Below are positions 15,543 to 24,494 of a stretch of DNA of 44,565 bases, in pieces. The notes below the pieces were generated by a model. The model did no database searches and was not told where the DNA came from. It saw only the letters and a program-made list of their open reading frames with translations. A program made the translations under genes and the position numbers. This DNA comes from a virus: positions 1-44,565 of IMG/VR virus record IMGVR_UViG_3300036806_000145; one strand, 5' to 3'. Every line of letters begins with the position of its first letter. Within the stretch, counting starts at the first letter, position 1.

Positions 15543-18542
15543 TTACGAAGCCCTCCGCACGCGGACCGAAAAGACGAACCCGGTGCTGCTCGCGATCTTT
15601 GCCTTGATGCCGTAGTTCTTCGCGACGCCAGGCGCCGCCAATCCGACGCCCGCAGACAAGATCGTCACGCTGACCGCCCGGTCGCGCGTCGTGTTCGAGA
15701 AACTCGCTTCCGCGATCGGCACGTTCGGCGCGTCGTCGAGATTGAAGAGGCCGACCGTGATGAGTGCGCCACTCGGGGAATAGCCGTCGAGTTCGAAGGC
15801 GTACGTGCCGAGCAGGTTGGTCGAGTCGACGAGCCACTTGTTCGAGTCGGGGAGGCGCACGTCGCCCGTGGCATAGGCGGCGTTCGACAGCGGATTGGCC
15901 TCGCTGCCCCCGAAGAACCACGTCACTGCTGCCAGCATGACAATCTCCGAATCATTGACCGCGGTGCCGCGGACTCCGAGCGAGACGCGGTACGCGTCCC
16001 AGTCGGTCGTGATGCTCCGCACCTGTAAGAGTTCGCCGGACCAGCCGCCCGCGCCGGCGCCATCGGGGCTGCTGACGGGGACCAGGTCGCCAAATTTATA
16101 GCCCGCGCCGCCGACGCCAAATAGCCCGGTCGAGACGCGCGCGTCGCGTGGCGCCGGCGCCGCGCGCGCCATCAGGCGCGTCGCGAGGGTGAGGACCGTG
16201 GCCGTGTCGCGGCGCGCGAAGAAGATCAGATTTTCCGCGCTGGTGATCGTCAGGCCGCGCGCGTTCGAGACGCCGGCGGTGTTGGTCAGCGTGAAAGTCT
16301 GCGGATTGCCGAGCGTGCCGCTCGCGTCGAAGGTCGGCGCCCAGGTATAGGTCAGCTGGTTGAAGAAATGATCCGGCGTGACTTGGTCTTCCCAGGAGAG
16401 CGACAGCTTTTCGATCTCAAGGGCCTCGGTCAAGGGTAGGTCGGATCGAATGGGCGCGGCGGGGTTCGGCGGCTCGCCCACGAAGACCAGCGCGCCATCG
16501 TCGTCGAACCCTTGGGCACAGTCGCACTCGGTGGCGAGAAACGAGATTAGATCGGCGCAGGCGATCGGCGCCGTGAGCGCCCACACGCCGACGTCGGCCG
16601 GCAGCACGGCCGCATTGAACGTCAGCACATTCGAGAAGCTGGTCGCGTTGCGCGAGGCCCGGCCATCCCCGTAGGCCGGGATCGCGGCGGCCCACGGCCC
16701 GCCGGCGTAGACGGGGAGGCCCAGTGCGAGCGGCCCGATCTCGTTGTCCCACACGTGCGCGGCCTGGTCGGCCAGGCGCGTGAGGAGCGTGCCGCTGCTG
16801 TCGCCCACGGATTCGACGCCATCGAAATTCGCCCACAAGCTCACGGTGCCGGCGGCGAGCGCCATCGCGAGCGCATCGGTCGCATAGACCAGCGTCCACG
16901 GTCGACCGTTGATGACGCGATAGGGCGTGGCGCCCCACCGCGCGACGAAGCCGGTGCGGCCTGGCGCCGAGATCTGCGTGTCGTCGAGGGCGGCGAGCGG
17001 GGTCACGAGGCCGCTGCTGTCGCGGCTGTACAGCGTGAAATTGCCCTTGACCGCATTGGCCGAGACTTCAAAGGCCAGGGCCCACGGCTGCCCCGTGAGA
17101 TCGACCCACGGGCCGCCGACGTTGATGAGCGGGACCATACCTTTCGCTGGCGCCGTACTCGGGGTGGGTGCCGAGCCGTTCAGCGCGAAAAACCACGCGA
17201 GCAACCCGCTCCCGCCCCAGGGCGTGATCGTCGCGGTCTGCCCGTTCTGATACGGCGCGCCGACCGCCATGTGGTACACCTCGTTGGCCTGCGCGAAACT
17301 GGTGCCCGCCATCGTGTACGTGCCCGTCTCGTTGCCGGCGTCGTAGAGCTGCACCAGGCCATCGGAGGAGGGCGTGAAGACGGACCCATCGATCGGGAGC
17401 GTCGTCGGCGCCGACCAGGTCGATCCGTTCGTGAACGGATAGAGGGTCGCCACAAGTCCGGATCCGCCGGCCGTCGTCACGTGTCCGGTCAGCCCCGCGA
17501 GATAGGGCGCATTGGCCGAGGCTCCGGTCCCGGGCACGGGGAAGGTGAACGACGAGACGACTTCCGCGTAGTCGACGCCGCCGAGCGTGTAGATGCCGCC
17601 CTGGCTGCCGGGGTTGTACAGCAAGAGCATGCCATGCGCGACATTCGAAAAATCGACGTCCAGCGAAATCGGGACCTCCGCGCCCCACGTGTCGCCGACG
17701 AGGCCGAAGAACCAGGCGAGCAACCCCGATCCGCTACTCGTGATGAAGTGCGCGGTCTGGCCGGCCGAGTACGGCATGCTCACGCTGTGCCCTTGCGTGA
17801 TGACGACTTCCCCCTTTGTCACGCCGTTGATCTGAATCTGGCACGGCTGGTCGCCCGAGTTGTACAGCGTCAGCAGCCCATCGGTCGGCAGGGTGAAATC
17901 CGCATTGAACGTCGAGAGCGAGACGGCCGACTGCCACTGCGTCGGCGTGCCGGGCCCGCCGCCGCTCGCCGGCTCGTCGGACCAATGCCCGTAAAACCGG
18001 CGCCCGGGCAGATCGAGCGACGAGCTGGGCGCGTTCCGAAAGAAATCGCCGAGGCGCGGCTGCGGTACGGTGGTCGTGCTCAGCGAGGCCAGTAAATCCC
18101 ACGAGTCGAATTGCAGCAGGCCGCCCGCGAGCGCGCGATAGGACTTGATGAGCCCGTGCCAGTTGGGCGCGGGCGCGATGCCGTTGAGCCGATCGGTTGT
18201 GAGGCTGAAATCGATCGAGACCTCGAGGCCGAAGGCATTTCGCAGCCGCGCATCGGTGAACCAGGCGCGGAGGACGCCGGTCGGGTCGGCGACGGTGATC
18301 GACATCGCCGCCGCTTCGGATCGGCCCTTGATGTCACTCAGCGTGCGCGAGTTCTGCCCGAACTTCTGCACGCGCGCCGGCTTCGGACCGCCCGCGTAGG
18401 TGCTGGGATACGGGATGACCTCAGCGGCCATCTGCACGACGATCGGCGTGCCGGTGCCATCGAGATTGCGAATGGTCCACCACGGCAGCACGCCGACGCT
18501 CGCCGCCCAGGCCATCCCCTTCGTGATCGTCGAGATCGCCAT
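15543..18542 (-). CDS. Tail-tip/baseplate hub protein with tandem repeat insertion (999 aa)
   Basis: ATG at 18542 directly follows the distal-tail gene, the usual place of the hub or central-tip protein. The N-terminal 240 residues and the C-terminal half (ADLISFLATECDCAQGF, then a strand-rich region ending in YRVSLGVRG) look like a tail hub. Between them, at about residues 205-465 (nt 17150-17930), lie three imperfect repeats of about 85-90 residues. Each has a DGLL.LYN-like strand, a (G)PY..GQTA-like turn and GSGLLAWFF. These are beta-sandwich-like and may be carbohydrate-binding. Receptor contact is inferred. Confidence 0.7.
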   Translation of the reverse strand: MAISTITKGMAWAASVGVLPWWTIRNLDGTGTPIVVQMAAEVIPYPSTYAGGPKPARVQKFGQNSRTLSDIKGRSEAAAMSITVADPTGVLRAWFTDARLRNAFGLEVSIDFSLTTDRLNGIAPAPNWHGLIKSYRALAGGLLQFDSWDLLASLSTTTVPQPRLGDFFRNAPSSSLDLPGRRFYGHWSDEPASGGGPGTPTQWQSAVSLSTFNADFTLPTDGLLTLYNSGDQPCQIQINGVTKGEVVITQGHSVSMPYSAGQTAHFITSSGSGLLAWFFGLVGDTWGAEVPISLDVDFSNVAHGMLLLYNPGSQGGIYTLGGVDYAEVVSSFTFPVPGTGASANAPYLAGLTGHVTTAGGSGLVATLYPFTNGSTWSAPTTLPIDGSVFTPSSDGLVQLYDAGNETGTYTMAGTSFAQANEVYHMAVGAPYQNGQTATITPWGGSGLLAWFFALNGSAPTPSTAPAKGMVPLINVGGPWVDLTGQPWALAFEVSANAVKGNFTLYSRDSSGLVTPLAALDDTQISAPGRTGFVARWGATPYRVINGRPWTLVYATDALAMALAAGTVSLWANFDGVESVGDSSGTLLTRLADQAAHVWDNEIGPLALGLPVYAGGPWAAAIPAYGDGRASRNATSFSNVLTFNAAVLPADVGVWALTAPIACADLISFLATECDCAQGFDDDGALVFVGEPPNPAAPIRSDLPLTEALEIEKLSLSWEDQVTPDHFFNQLTYTWAPTFDASGTLGNPQTFTLTNTAGVSNARGLTITSAENLIFFARRDTATVLTLATRLMARAAPAPRDARVSTGLFGVGGAGYKFGDLVPVSSPDGAGAGGWSGELLQVRSITTDWDAYRVSLGVRGTAVNDSEIVMLAAVTWFFGGSEANPLSNAAYATGDVRLPDSNKWLVDSTNLLGTYAFELDGYSPSGALITVGLFNLDDAPNVPIAEASFSNTTRDRAVSVTILSAGVGLAAPGVAKNYGIKAKIASSTGFVFSVRVRRAS

Positions 18543-18546
18543 CTGC

Positions 18547-19356
18547 TTAGATCGTCCCCCACGGGCGACCCTTGGCGACTTCAATGAAGCCCATGAGCAG
18601 CGACCGGATCCCAGTCTCGACGTCGGTGTACAGATAGTCGGCACTGTTGGCCGTGTTCCAGCGCACGAGCCACGAGTCACTGAGCGTCGTATCTTTCGGC
18701 ACGATCGGCGTGGCCAGGTCGATACCGCCGGTCGCCTGTTGCCAGGCATCGACGGCATCGGCGACGGTCTGGTCGTAGAGCACTGTGCCCGCGAAATGCC
18801 GGCGGCGGCCGTAGCTCCGCATGCCCATCTGGACCTCGGCGGCGGTGACGATCGGCGCGATCCGCGGGCGATGCGCGCCCCACTGCGACCCGAGGCTGAC
18901 GTGGTGCGGAAAGACGCGCGTGATCGCGCTGGCCTTCAGCGCGCCGCCGATGAGGTTGTCCGTGTTGCCGGTCAGCGCGAGGCGCTCGTACCGCCGATCG
19001 GGGCCGCCGCTCGTGTCGACCCACAGGCCGGGATAGTAGCCCTCGGTGTCTTTGACGCCCACCGTGAAGGCATAGGTCTCGAACGTGCCGAAGGCCACGT
19101 CATCGCTGCGGAGCCAAGTCGCCGCGCCCTGGACGTTCCAGTGAATGAGGTTCACGAGGCCGCCGGGCGACGCGATGGTCCGGTCCCATTGCAGGGTCAG
19201 GGCCGTGCTCGGCGTCATAAATGGATTCGCCGGATTGTCGTCGAAGAGATTGGGGTACGGGAAATTGGCATCCGGCGCGCCGACGACGAACGTCGGGACG
19301 AGGCTATGAATCCAATCGTCGGACGGGAACGCGTAGAGCAGGCGCGGGTCAGCCAA
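18547..19356 (-). CDS. Distal tail/minor tail protein (269 aa)
   Basis: The start is TTG at 19356, overlapping the tape-measure stop by 8 bases, with AGGGGAT upstream; an internal ATG start would lose a conserved-looking N-terminus. The protein is beta-rich with many Trp and aromatic residues (WGAHRPRIAPIV, FETYAFTVGV). It sits between the tape measure and the hub, where the distal tail protein belongs. No specific motif was identified, so the name rests on synteny. Confidence 0.65.
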   Translation of the reverse strand: MADPRLLYAFPSDDWIHSLVPTFVVGAPDANFPYPNLFDDNPANPFMTPSTALTLQWDRTIASPGGLVNLIHWNVQGAATWLRSDDVAFGTFETYAFTVGVKDTEGYYPGLWVDTSGGPDRRYERLALTGNTDNLIGGALKASAITRVFPHHVSLGSQWGAHRPRIAPIVTAAEVQMGMRSYGRRRHFAGTVLYDQTVADAVDAWQQATGGIDLATPIVPKDTTLSDSWLVRWNTANSADYLYTDVETGIRSLLMGFIEVAKGRPWGTI

Positions 19357-22300
19357 GTTTGATCCCCTGCTGAGTGAAAATCGGCTTCACCACGCGATTG
19401 ACGACGGCGGTCTTCAGCCGGCTGCTGGCGATGATGGCATCGACCACTTCCTCGGCCGCTTCGAGTGGCGTCTTGCCCTGGTCGCTCACGGTCACGTTGT
19501 CGAGATGCACGTGCAGGTGGATCTCGTCGCCGCTGCCGCCGCCGGCGTTGGCGAGCGGCGTCGCCGTGGCCCCGATGCCCGCCGTCAGCTTCGGCATGCC
19601 GTAGATGTCACCCGGCCGCAGCAGGACCGCGCCGGGCCCGGTGACCGCCATCAGCGGCGAGTCGCCGACCGGCAGGCCCCAATCGTTGCTGTCGGGATCG
19701 AGCGGCCCGCCGGCGCCGCCAGTGACGTCGCTCGCGCTCGCGCCGCCCTTGGCCGGCGCGCCGTTGTCGCCGCCGCCGTTCACGGCGTAGTTGACGGTCA
19801 CGGTCGGCGACGGCAGGCTATTGAGCGCCGGCGTCAGGCTGTTCGTCAGCTTGTCGACGAGCGTGTCGATTTTGTCGATGAGGGTTTGGAACTGCTCATC
19901 GAGCGTGGCCGAGAAGCTCACGCCGCTGAGGTCAGTGATCTTCTTGCCGTTCGAGTCGACCGCGTCGCCCATGTCGATCATTTTTTGGAGGATCGGCTTG
20001 AACTGGTCCGGCAGCGAGGCGCCGGTCGCGATGGCGTCGTTCAACAGCTGATTGAGGCCGGTCGCGTTGCCCGCCGCGTCGAGGAGCTCGCCGCTCATAT
20101 CGCTGACGGTGTCGTTCATGGTCACGCCGGCCTTCGTCAGCCGCGTGTAACTGCTGATCAGATCTTGCGCTTCGGCCGTGAGGTTCTGCTGTTTCCACGC
20201 GGGCCCCAGCTGCTGGATCGTGACGTGGTACTTCGAGATGTCGGCGTTCAGATCCTGCTGCGTCTGCGCGTTGTCGGCCTGGTCCTGCGCGAGCTTCGCC
20301 GCGGCCGCGTCGGCCTTGTTCAAATAGTCCGTGACCTGGCCGATGATGGCCTTGGCCTGGTCGGCATTGCCCTGCCCGACCTGGCCGAGTTTCATCCACA
20401 TCGTTTCGCCGGCGTCGCCCGTCGCGTCGAGCTTCGCGTGCAGCGCGTCGTACCCGCCCATCGAGTTCGCGAACGCGGTGACCGCGTCGCGGCCCGCCGT
20501 CGAGCCGATGCCGAGCGCGCTGCCGATGGCCTTCCCGATCGAGACAATCGAGCCGACGATGCCGATCACGCCGCCGATGGTGCCGAGGAGCGACGTCGCA
20601 TCGTGGACGTCTTGCAGACTCTTGACGAGCTGGCCGCTCGCCGAGATCGCATCGCCCATGCCCTTGACGAACGAGCCGACGAAGCCCGGCAGGTCCGCGC
20701 CGATGCTGGAGACTTCCGACCCGATCTGCGCGAGGCCCGAGGCCCACTGTTGAAAGCCGGCGTCGGCCTTCGCGCGCTGCTCGAGCTGGTCGACCTCGAT
20801 CAACGCGATGGCGTAGTCCTCGGCGCCGAGCTGGCCCGAGGCCCACGCCGCGGCCAGCGCCGCGCGCTGCTGATTCGCCTTCACCGTGATCTGATCGGTC
20901 ACGGTCGTGAAAACGGCGCCCCATTGCTGCCCGAGATTCACGAGCTGGTCGAGGCCGGTCTTCATCGAGTCCCACGCGTGACTCGCGGCGAGATCCGTGG
21001 CCTTCTCATTGATCCCGACGAAGTGGGTCTCGGCCTTTTGCGCCTGCTCGTTCAGCTTGGCGATGGCGTCCGCGATCGTGGCCGACTTGAACGCGTCGTC
21101 GATGTCATAGACGCGATTCGGAATCGCGGCGAGCGGGATGTCGAGGTTCGTCGCTTCGACCGCGGCCTTGTGGGCGGCCGCGCCGAATTCGTCGGTCACT
21201 TCCCGCAGGCTATCGCCGTGCTCAAGCGCGTTCTTGATCTCAATGTCGAGCAGGCCGGTCGCTTTTTCCCATTCGCCGATCTTGAGCGCCCGTTCCTGGT
21301 CGGCGGCGCTCGCCTGCGCGGTCGCGCCGACGCCGGCGTGCACGGCCGCCGTGTGCTCGGTCTCGACGGCCGTCGCGTTCTGCATCTTCGTGGCGAGGTC
21401 TTGCAGCGTCTTCGCCCAGCTGGCGGCCTTCGTGTCCCACGCGACGCCGGCCGCGATGTCTTGCGCGGTCGCGTCGGCGTGCGACTTCACGCCGGCCGTC
21501 ATCGCCTTCAACGCATCCGTGACGAGATTGGCCGCGAAGACCGACGTCTTGCTGAAGCCGTCAGTAATTTCGTTGGCGATGGCCATCGCCTGCGCGACTT
21601 CGAGCACTTTCTGGACGAGCAGATCCTGGGCGACCGTGACGACGTTGTCGGCGGCCGCGATGTAGTAGAGGGACGTGCCGAGGTAGTCCAGCGCCGTGAC
21701 CGACACGCCGGCGCCCTTCACCAGCCCGATCGCGAACTTGTCGATATAGCCGGCGAGCAGGTTGACCGTCTGCTGGCGGTCCGTCCCGAACGTCTGCAAC
21801 AGCGCTTGGTCGATGGCCTGGAGGGCCGTGTTCAGCGCGGGGCTCTTCGCCGCGGCTTCCGAGAGCGCGTCGACAAAATTCGTGAGGCCGACCTTCGCGA
21901 GCGTCAGGCGGTCTTGGAAATTGAGGGATTGGGCGCCGGCCTCCTGGATTTTCTCGCTGAGGGTCTTGAGGAGCGCCGCGCGCCGATCTTCGACGCCGGC
22001 CTCCGTCTGCATCGACGAGCCGAGCGCTTTGGTCGCGCCGCCGAGCGCATCGGTCGCCGTCGTCAGATCGACGAAGACGCCGAGCTCCGGGCCGAGGCCA
22101 CGGGTGCGCCCCGTGGTCATGGCCTCCATCAAATCCTTGTACGCCTGCGCGGTCCCGCCCTCGAGGCCGACGCGCTTCGCCAGCACGACCGCGGCCTCGC
22201 CGACCGTGGCCATGTCGGAAGCGGTCGCTTGCCAGCCGGCCGACAGCGCCTTGTTCGCGCTCTGCATCAGCGTGAGATCGCTGACGAGGCCCATCGTGCT

Positions 22301-22615
22301 GGTCCGCAGCGCGTTGATGGCCTGGCCGTTCGTGCCCATCGACGCCGTGAGCGACGTAAAGTTGTTGCTGATGTCCTCGACTTCCGAGCCGTGCGCGCCG
22401 AGCTCGACGATCGTCGCCGTCAATCCGGCGATGACGACGGCGCCGGCGGCGATGGCGGCGCCGCCGATCTCGACGGCGGCCGGGATCTCCAGGCCGAACA
22501 GATCGGTAATCTGGCCGCCGACGTCCTTCGCGAGGTCGGCCGCGCGGCCGAGGCCCGCGCTGAAGGTGTCATTCAGCGAGAGCGTGCTGGTCAGATCGCC
22601 GACGGAGATGGCCAT
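19349..22615 (-). CDS. Tail tape measure protein (1088 aa)
   Basis: The length sets siphovirus tail length; 1088 residues predicts a tail of roughly 150-170 nm by the usual 1.5 angstrom per residue rule. It begins MAISVGDLTSTLSLNDTFSA and has hydrophobic, membrane-prone helices at about residues 50-75 and 690-725 (GTIGGVIGIVGSIVSIGKAI). Between them are long Ala/Gln-rich helices. It lies directly after the gpG/gpGT pair and before the distal tail gene, the canonical order. The assignment is firm. Confidence 0.9.
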   Translation of the reverse strand: MAISVGDLTSTLSLNDTFSAGLGRAADLAKDVGGQITDLFGLEIPAAVEIGGAAIAAGAVVIAGLTATIVELGAHGSEVEDISNNFTSLTASMGTNGQAINALRTSTMGLVSDLTLMQSANKALSAGWQATASDMATVGEAAVVLAKRVGLEGGTAQAYKDLMEAMTTGRTRGLGPELGVFVDLTTATDALGGATKALGSSMQTEAGVEDRRAALLKTLSEKIQEAGAQSLNFQDRLTLAKVGLTNFVDALSEAAAKSPALNTALQAIDQALLQTFGTDRQQTVNLLAGYIDKFAIGLVKGAGVSVTALDYLGTSLYYIAAADNVVTVAQDLLVQKVLEVAQAMAIANEITDGFSKTSVFAANLVTDALKAMTAGVKSHADATAQDIAAGVAWDTKAASWAKTLQDLATKMQNATAVETEHTAAVHAGVGATAQASAADQERALKIGEWEKATGLLDIEIKNALEHGDSLREVTDEFGAAAHKAAVEATNLDIPLAAIPNRVYDIDDAFKSATIADAIAKLNEQAQKAETHFVGINEKATDLAASHAWDSMKTGLDQLVNLGQQWGAVFTTVTDQITVKANQQRAALAAAWASGQLGAEDYAIALIEVDQLEQRAKADAGFQQWASGLAQIGSEVSSIGADLPGFVGSFVKGMGDAISASGQLVKSLQDVHDATSLLGTIGGVIGIVGSIVSIGKAIGSALGIGSTAGRDAVTAFANSMGGYDALHAKLDATGDAGETMWMKLGQVGQGNADQAKAIIGQVTDYLNKADAAAAKLAQDQADNAQTQQDLNADISKYHVTIQQLGPAWKQQNLTAEAQDLISSYTRLTKAGVTMNDTVSDMSGELLDAAGNATGLNQLLNDAIATGASLPDQFKPILQKMIDMGDAVDSNGKKITDLSGVSFSATLDEQFQTLIDKIDTLVDKLTNSLTPALNSLPSPTVTVNYAVNGGGDNGAPAKGGASASDVTGGAGGPLDPDSNDWGLPVGDSPLMAVTGPGAVLLRPGDIYGMPKLTAGIGATATPLANAGGGSGDEIHLHVHLDNVTVSDQGKTPLEAAEEVVDAIIASSRLKTAVVNRVVKPIFTQQGIKLG

Positions 22616-22618
22616 CGG

Positions 22619-23421
22619 CTAGTGGGTCGTCGGCAGGACGGCGCCGAACGCGAACTGCTGGAATTTCTTATGGAGATCGTCGGAGGTCTGCGCGGCGGTC
22701 TTCGCTTTCGGTGTGAGGATGCCGCCCATGAAGTCCTCGCCGAGCAACTCGACGAGCGTCGTCGGGCGTGACTTCTCGGGGTCCCGGTAGACGTTCGTCA
22801 GCGTCGTGTGAAGTCTCGCGCTCCACATCTCGCGGTGCCAGTCCGCGAAATGGCTGATTGCTTCGAACGCGCGCCACTCGGCGTATTCCTCGGCCGAGAG
22901 GCGCGCATTGAGTTCGCCGACCGTGCACCCGAGCGCGAGCGCTAGCTGGAAGCGGAAGAGCCGCTCGGGGGAGCGGCTGAGACTTCCCCCAGTTGCTTCG
23001 CTGCCTCCGGCGTCGCGTTCGACAGCTTCAACACCGCGTCGCAGATGCGCCCGATCGGCGCCGAGCTCTTCTCGTTCAACGCGTCGACGTCGGCGTCGGT
23101 CAAGATGCGTTTGCCGTCCTGGTCGACGACCGCGATCGACGTCATCCTCGCGCGCGACTTGCCGTCGTTCGTCTGGAACTTGAGCACCGTCTTGTCGATG
23201 ACCCGTTCGGACCACAAGGAGTTTTGGTAGGTCTCGAGCTCGCCAGCCGTGAGGCTGCGGACCCGCACCCCGCTGCCCTCGCCCCATTCCGGCGTCGCCA
23301 CGATGTCGTACTTCGTATCCGCCGGCGCCAAGATCTCCGCGCGTCCGAGCAATCGCAATGCCGTCATGACTCGTTTCCGCTCCTCGCGCAGCTGCTCCAG
23401 GGACATCCAGGGACCGGCCAT
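22619..23421 (-). CDS. gpGT-like tail assembly chaperone made by -1 frameshift (about 267 aa)
   Basis: This is the extended form of the gene at 22942-23421. After a shift to the -1 frame near 22986-22990, translation continues with SLSRSPERLFRFQLALALGC and a helical domain (SAEEYAEWRAFEAISHFADW) to the stop at 22619. That domain resembles the T extension of lambda-type GT proteins and has no start codon or ribosome binding site of its own. In the family, the T part contacts tail tube and tape measure during tail assembly. Confidence 0.7.
22942..23421 (-). CDS. gpG-like tail assembly chaperone (159 aa)
   Basis: ATG at 23421, 12 bases after the tail tube gene; the ribosome binding site is poor, and an ATG at 23406 is an alternative. 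The sequence has the acidic, helical character of tail chaperones (LTAGELETYQNSLWSERVID, then TDADVDALNEKSSAPIGRIC). In phages of this type it coats the tape measure during assembly and is absent from virions. Position between tube and tape measure is canonical. The last codons overlap the frameshift signal. Confidence 0.75.
   Translation of the reverse strand: MAGPWMSLEQLREERKRVMTALRLLGRAEILAPADTKYDIVATPEWGEGSGVRVRSLTAGELETYQNSLWSERVIDKTVLKFQTNDGKSRARMTSIAVVDQDGKRILTDADVDALNEKSSAPIGRICDAVLKLSNATPEAAKQLGEVSAAPPSGSSASS
22960..22990 (-). promoter_or_regulatory. Candidate -1 programmed frameshift signal
   Basis: On the minus strand: GGGGGAA (22984-22990, read as GG-GGA after the shift), a 6-base spacer GTCTCA, then a perfect 6-bp hairpin GCCGCT-CCCCCG-AGCGGC (22960-22977). 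The heptamer is not a canonical X-XXY-YYZ, because A-site repairing is imperfect. The order slip site, spacer, stem-loop and the correct -1 frame are as expected. Confidence 0.6.
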
Positions 23422-23433
23422 CGCGGCCCCGGA

Positions 23434-23874
23434 CTATACCAGAGTCGGCGTCCCGGTCAGCTTGATCTCGACGTTGGCGGTCACTTCGGCGTCGACCTTC
23501 TCCACGTTCTCGACCTTCACGACCCAGCCGGCGAACGCATAGGTCGCCGAGCCCGCGATGTCGTTCGTGAAAATCAGCTTGAAATTGGTCTTGATGTTGT
23601 CGTGCCATTTCTTCATCAGGCCGGTGACAATGCCGTGCGTGGCGCTGCCCGGAATGAGATTCAGATTGAACGTCAGCGACCCGGTGCGCGCGACGCCGCC
23701 CGCCAGGATCTGCTCGAACGTCGCATCGATCGGCGTCACGTCGTTCGACTTGCGCGTGAACGACGGCCCCGTGATGTCGCGGACCTCCGCGATCGTCGTG
23801 AAGGTTTCCGGGCCCCCGCCGTCGCCCATCTTGAGCAGCGTGCCCTGGGACTGGATCGCGTTCGAGTCAGCCAT
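23434..23874 (-). CDS. Major tail tube protein (146 aa)
   Basis: ATG at 23874 with GAGGAG 6 bases upstream. It begins MADSNAIQSQGTLLKMGDG and shows the tube-protein pattern: FTTIAEVRDITGPSFTRK, an ID..F.Q.L.GG.. loop, and alternating beta strands ending in a VTANVEIKLTGTPTL-type C-terminus. In the family it polymerises into the hexameric tail tube. It lies just upstream of the chaperone genes as usual. Confident from pattern and synteny. Confidence 0.85.
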   Translation of the reverse strand: MADSNAIQSQGTLLKMGDGGGPETFTTIAEVRDITGPSFTRKSNDVTPIDATFEQILAGGVARTGSLTFNLNLIPGSATHGIVTGLMKKWHDNIKTNFKLIFTNDIAGSATYAFAGWVVKVENVEKVDAEVTANVEIKLTGTPTLV

Positions 23875-23877
23875 CGT

Positions 23878-24096
23878 CTACTCCTCTTGTGCGGCCTGCG
23901 GGCCGCTCGGTTCCGTCGTCGTCGCCGGCGCCGCGGCCGCGTCGGCCGCATAGAGCGCGCGGATGTACTCGTCCGGGTGCGCGCGCTGCTCGTGCGCCTC
24001 GACGTCGTCCGGGTGGTCGAGGCGATCGAACTGGCACCACCGGCACTGATACTGCGGATGGTTCGCCCACCGCCCGCTCGGTTGCCGCTCAGCCAC
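23878..24096 (-). CDS. Small C2H2 zinc-finger-like protein (72 aa)
   Basis: GTG at 24096 overlaps the upstream stop within GTGGCTGA, so it is translationally coupled. Residues about 18-40 read CRWC, then 14 residues with two His (HPDDVEAHEQRAHP): a Cys2-His2 arrangement like a single zinc finger or the gpC-type finger domain. The C-terminus is Ala/Thr/Glu-rich. It is inserted between the tail completion and tube genes, an unusual place for a finger protein. Function unknown. Confidence 0.6.
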   Translation of the reverse strand: MAERQPSGRWANHPQYQCRWCQFDRLDHPDDVEAHEQRAHPDEYIRALYAADAAAAPATTTEPSGPQAAQEE

Positions 24097-24493
24097 GCGC
24101 CTGCCCCATGACGTTGAAGCCGACTTTCGCAAAGCCCTCGTCCTGGCCCATGTCGAACGGCGATTGCCGCGGCCGGATGGACAAGTAGTACGTGCCGTTG
24201 ATGGTCCGGTTGACGAGGCCCTGCTTCACGACGTCGAAGAGCGCGCGGGCCTGGACCGCCGCGGCGTCGAAGGTGGCCGCCCGCGCGGACACTTGCGCCG
24301 ACAGCCATTCGCGCCACGGGGGCGCCTGCGTGTGCGTGTAGTCGACGCCGGCGCCCGCGGTTTCGATGACGTAGGTGAACGGGCCCGCGCCTTGCGGCCG
24401 CTTCGCCTGCGAGCTGGTAAACGTGTCCGTGCCCGGCGTCACGAGGGACGCCTGCTGAAACACGAGGACCAGATCGGCAGAGAGCGACGGCAC
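24089..24493 (-). CDS. Tail completion/terminator-like protein (134 aa)
   Basis: GTG at 24493. It has the layout of minor-tail or tail-terminator proteins: an N-terminal helix (LVLVFQQASLVTP), a central strand pair, a helix (AAAVQARALFDVVKQGLVNR) and a C-terminal strand with YYLSIRPRQSPFDMG and FNVMGQ. Such proteins cap the tail tube and join it to the head. It sits between neck and tube genes. The name is by synteny and general pattern. Confidence 0.6.
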   Translation of the reverse strand: MPSLSADLVLVFQQASLVTPGTDTFTSSQAKRPQGAGPFTYVIETAGAGVDYTHTQAPPWREWLSAQVSARAATFDAAAVQARALFDVVKQGLVNRTINGTYYLSIRPRQSPFDMGQDEGFAKVGFNVMGQARG

Positions 24494-24494
24494 G

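Noticed and set aside
19505-22771. Long plus-strand open frame opposite the tape measure, and a similar one at 2681-4186 opposite sbcC
   Set aside because: They are Arg-rich mirror frames produced by high GC at codon third positions; no ribosome binding site or family pattern is seen and the minus-strand genes are clear.
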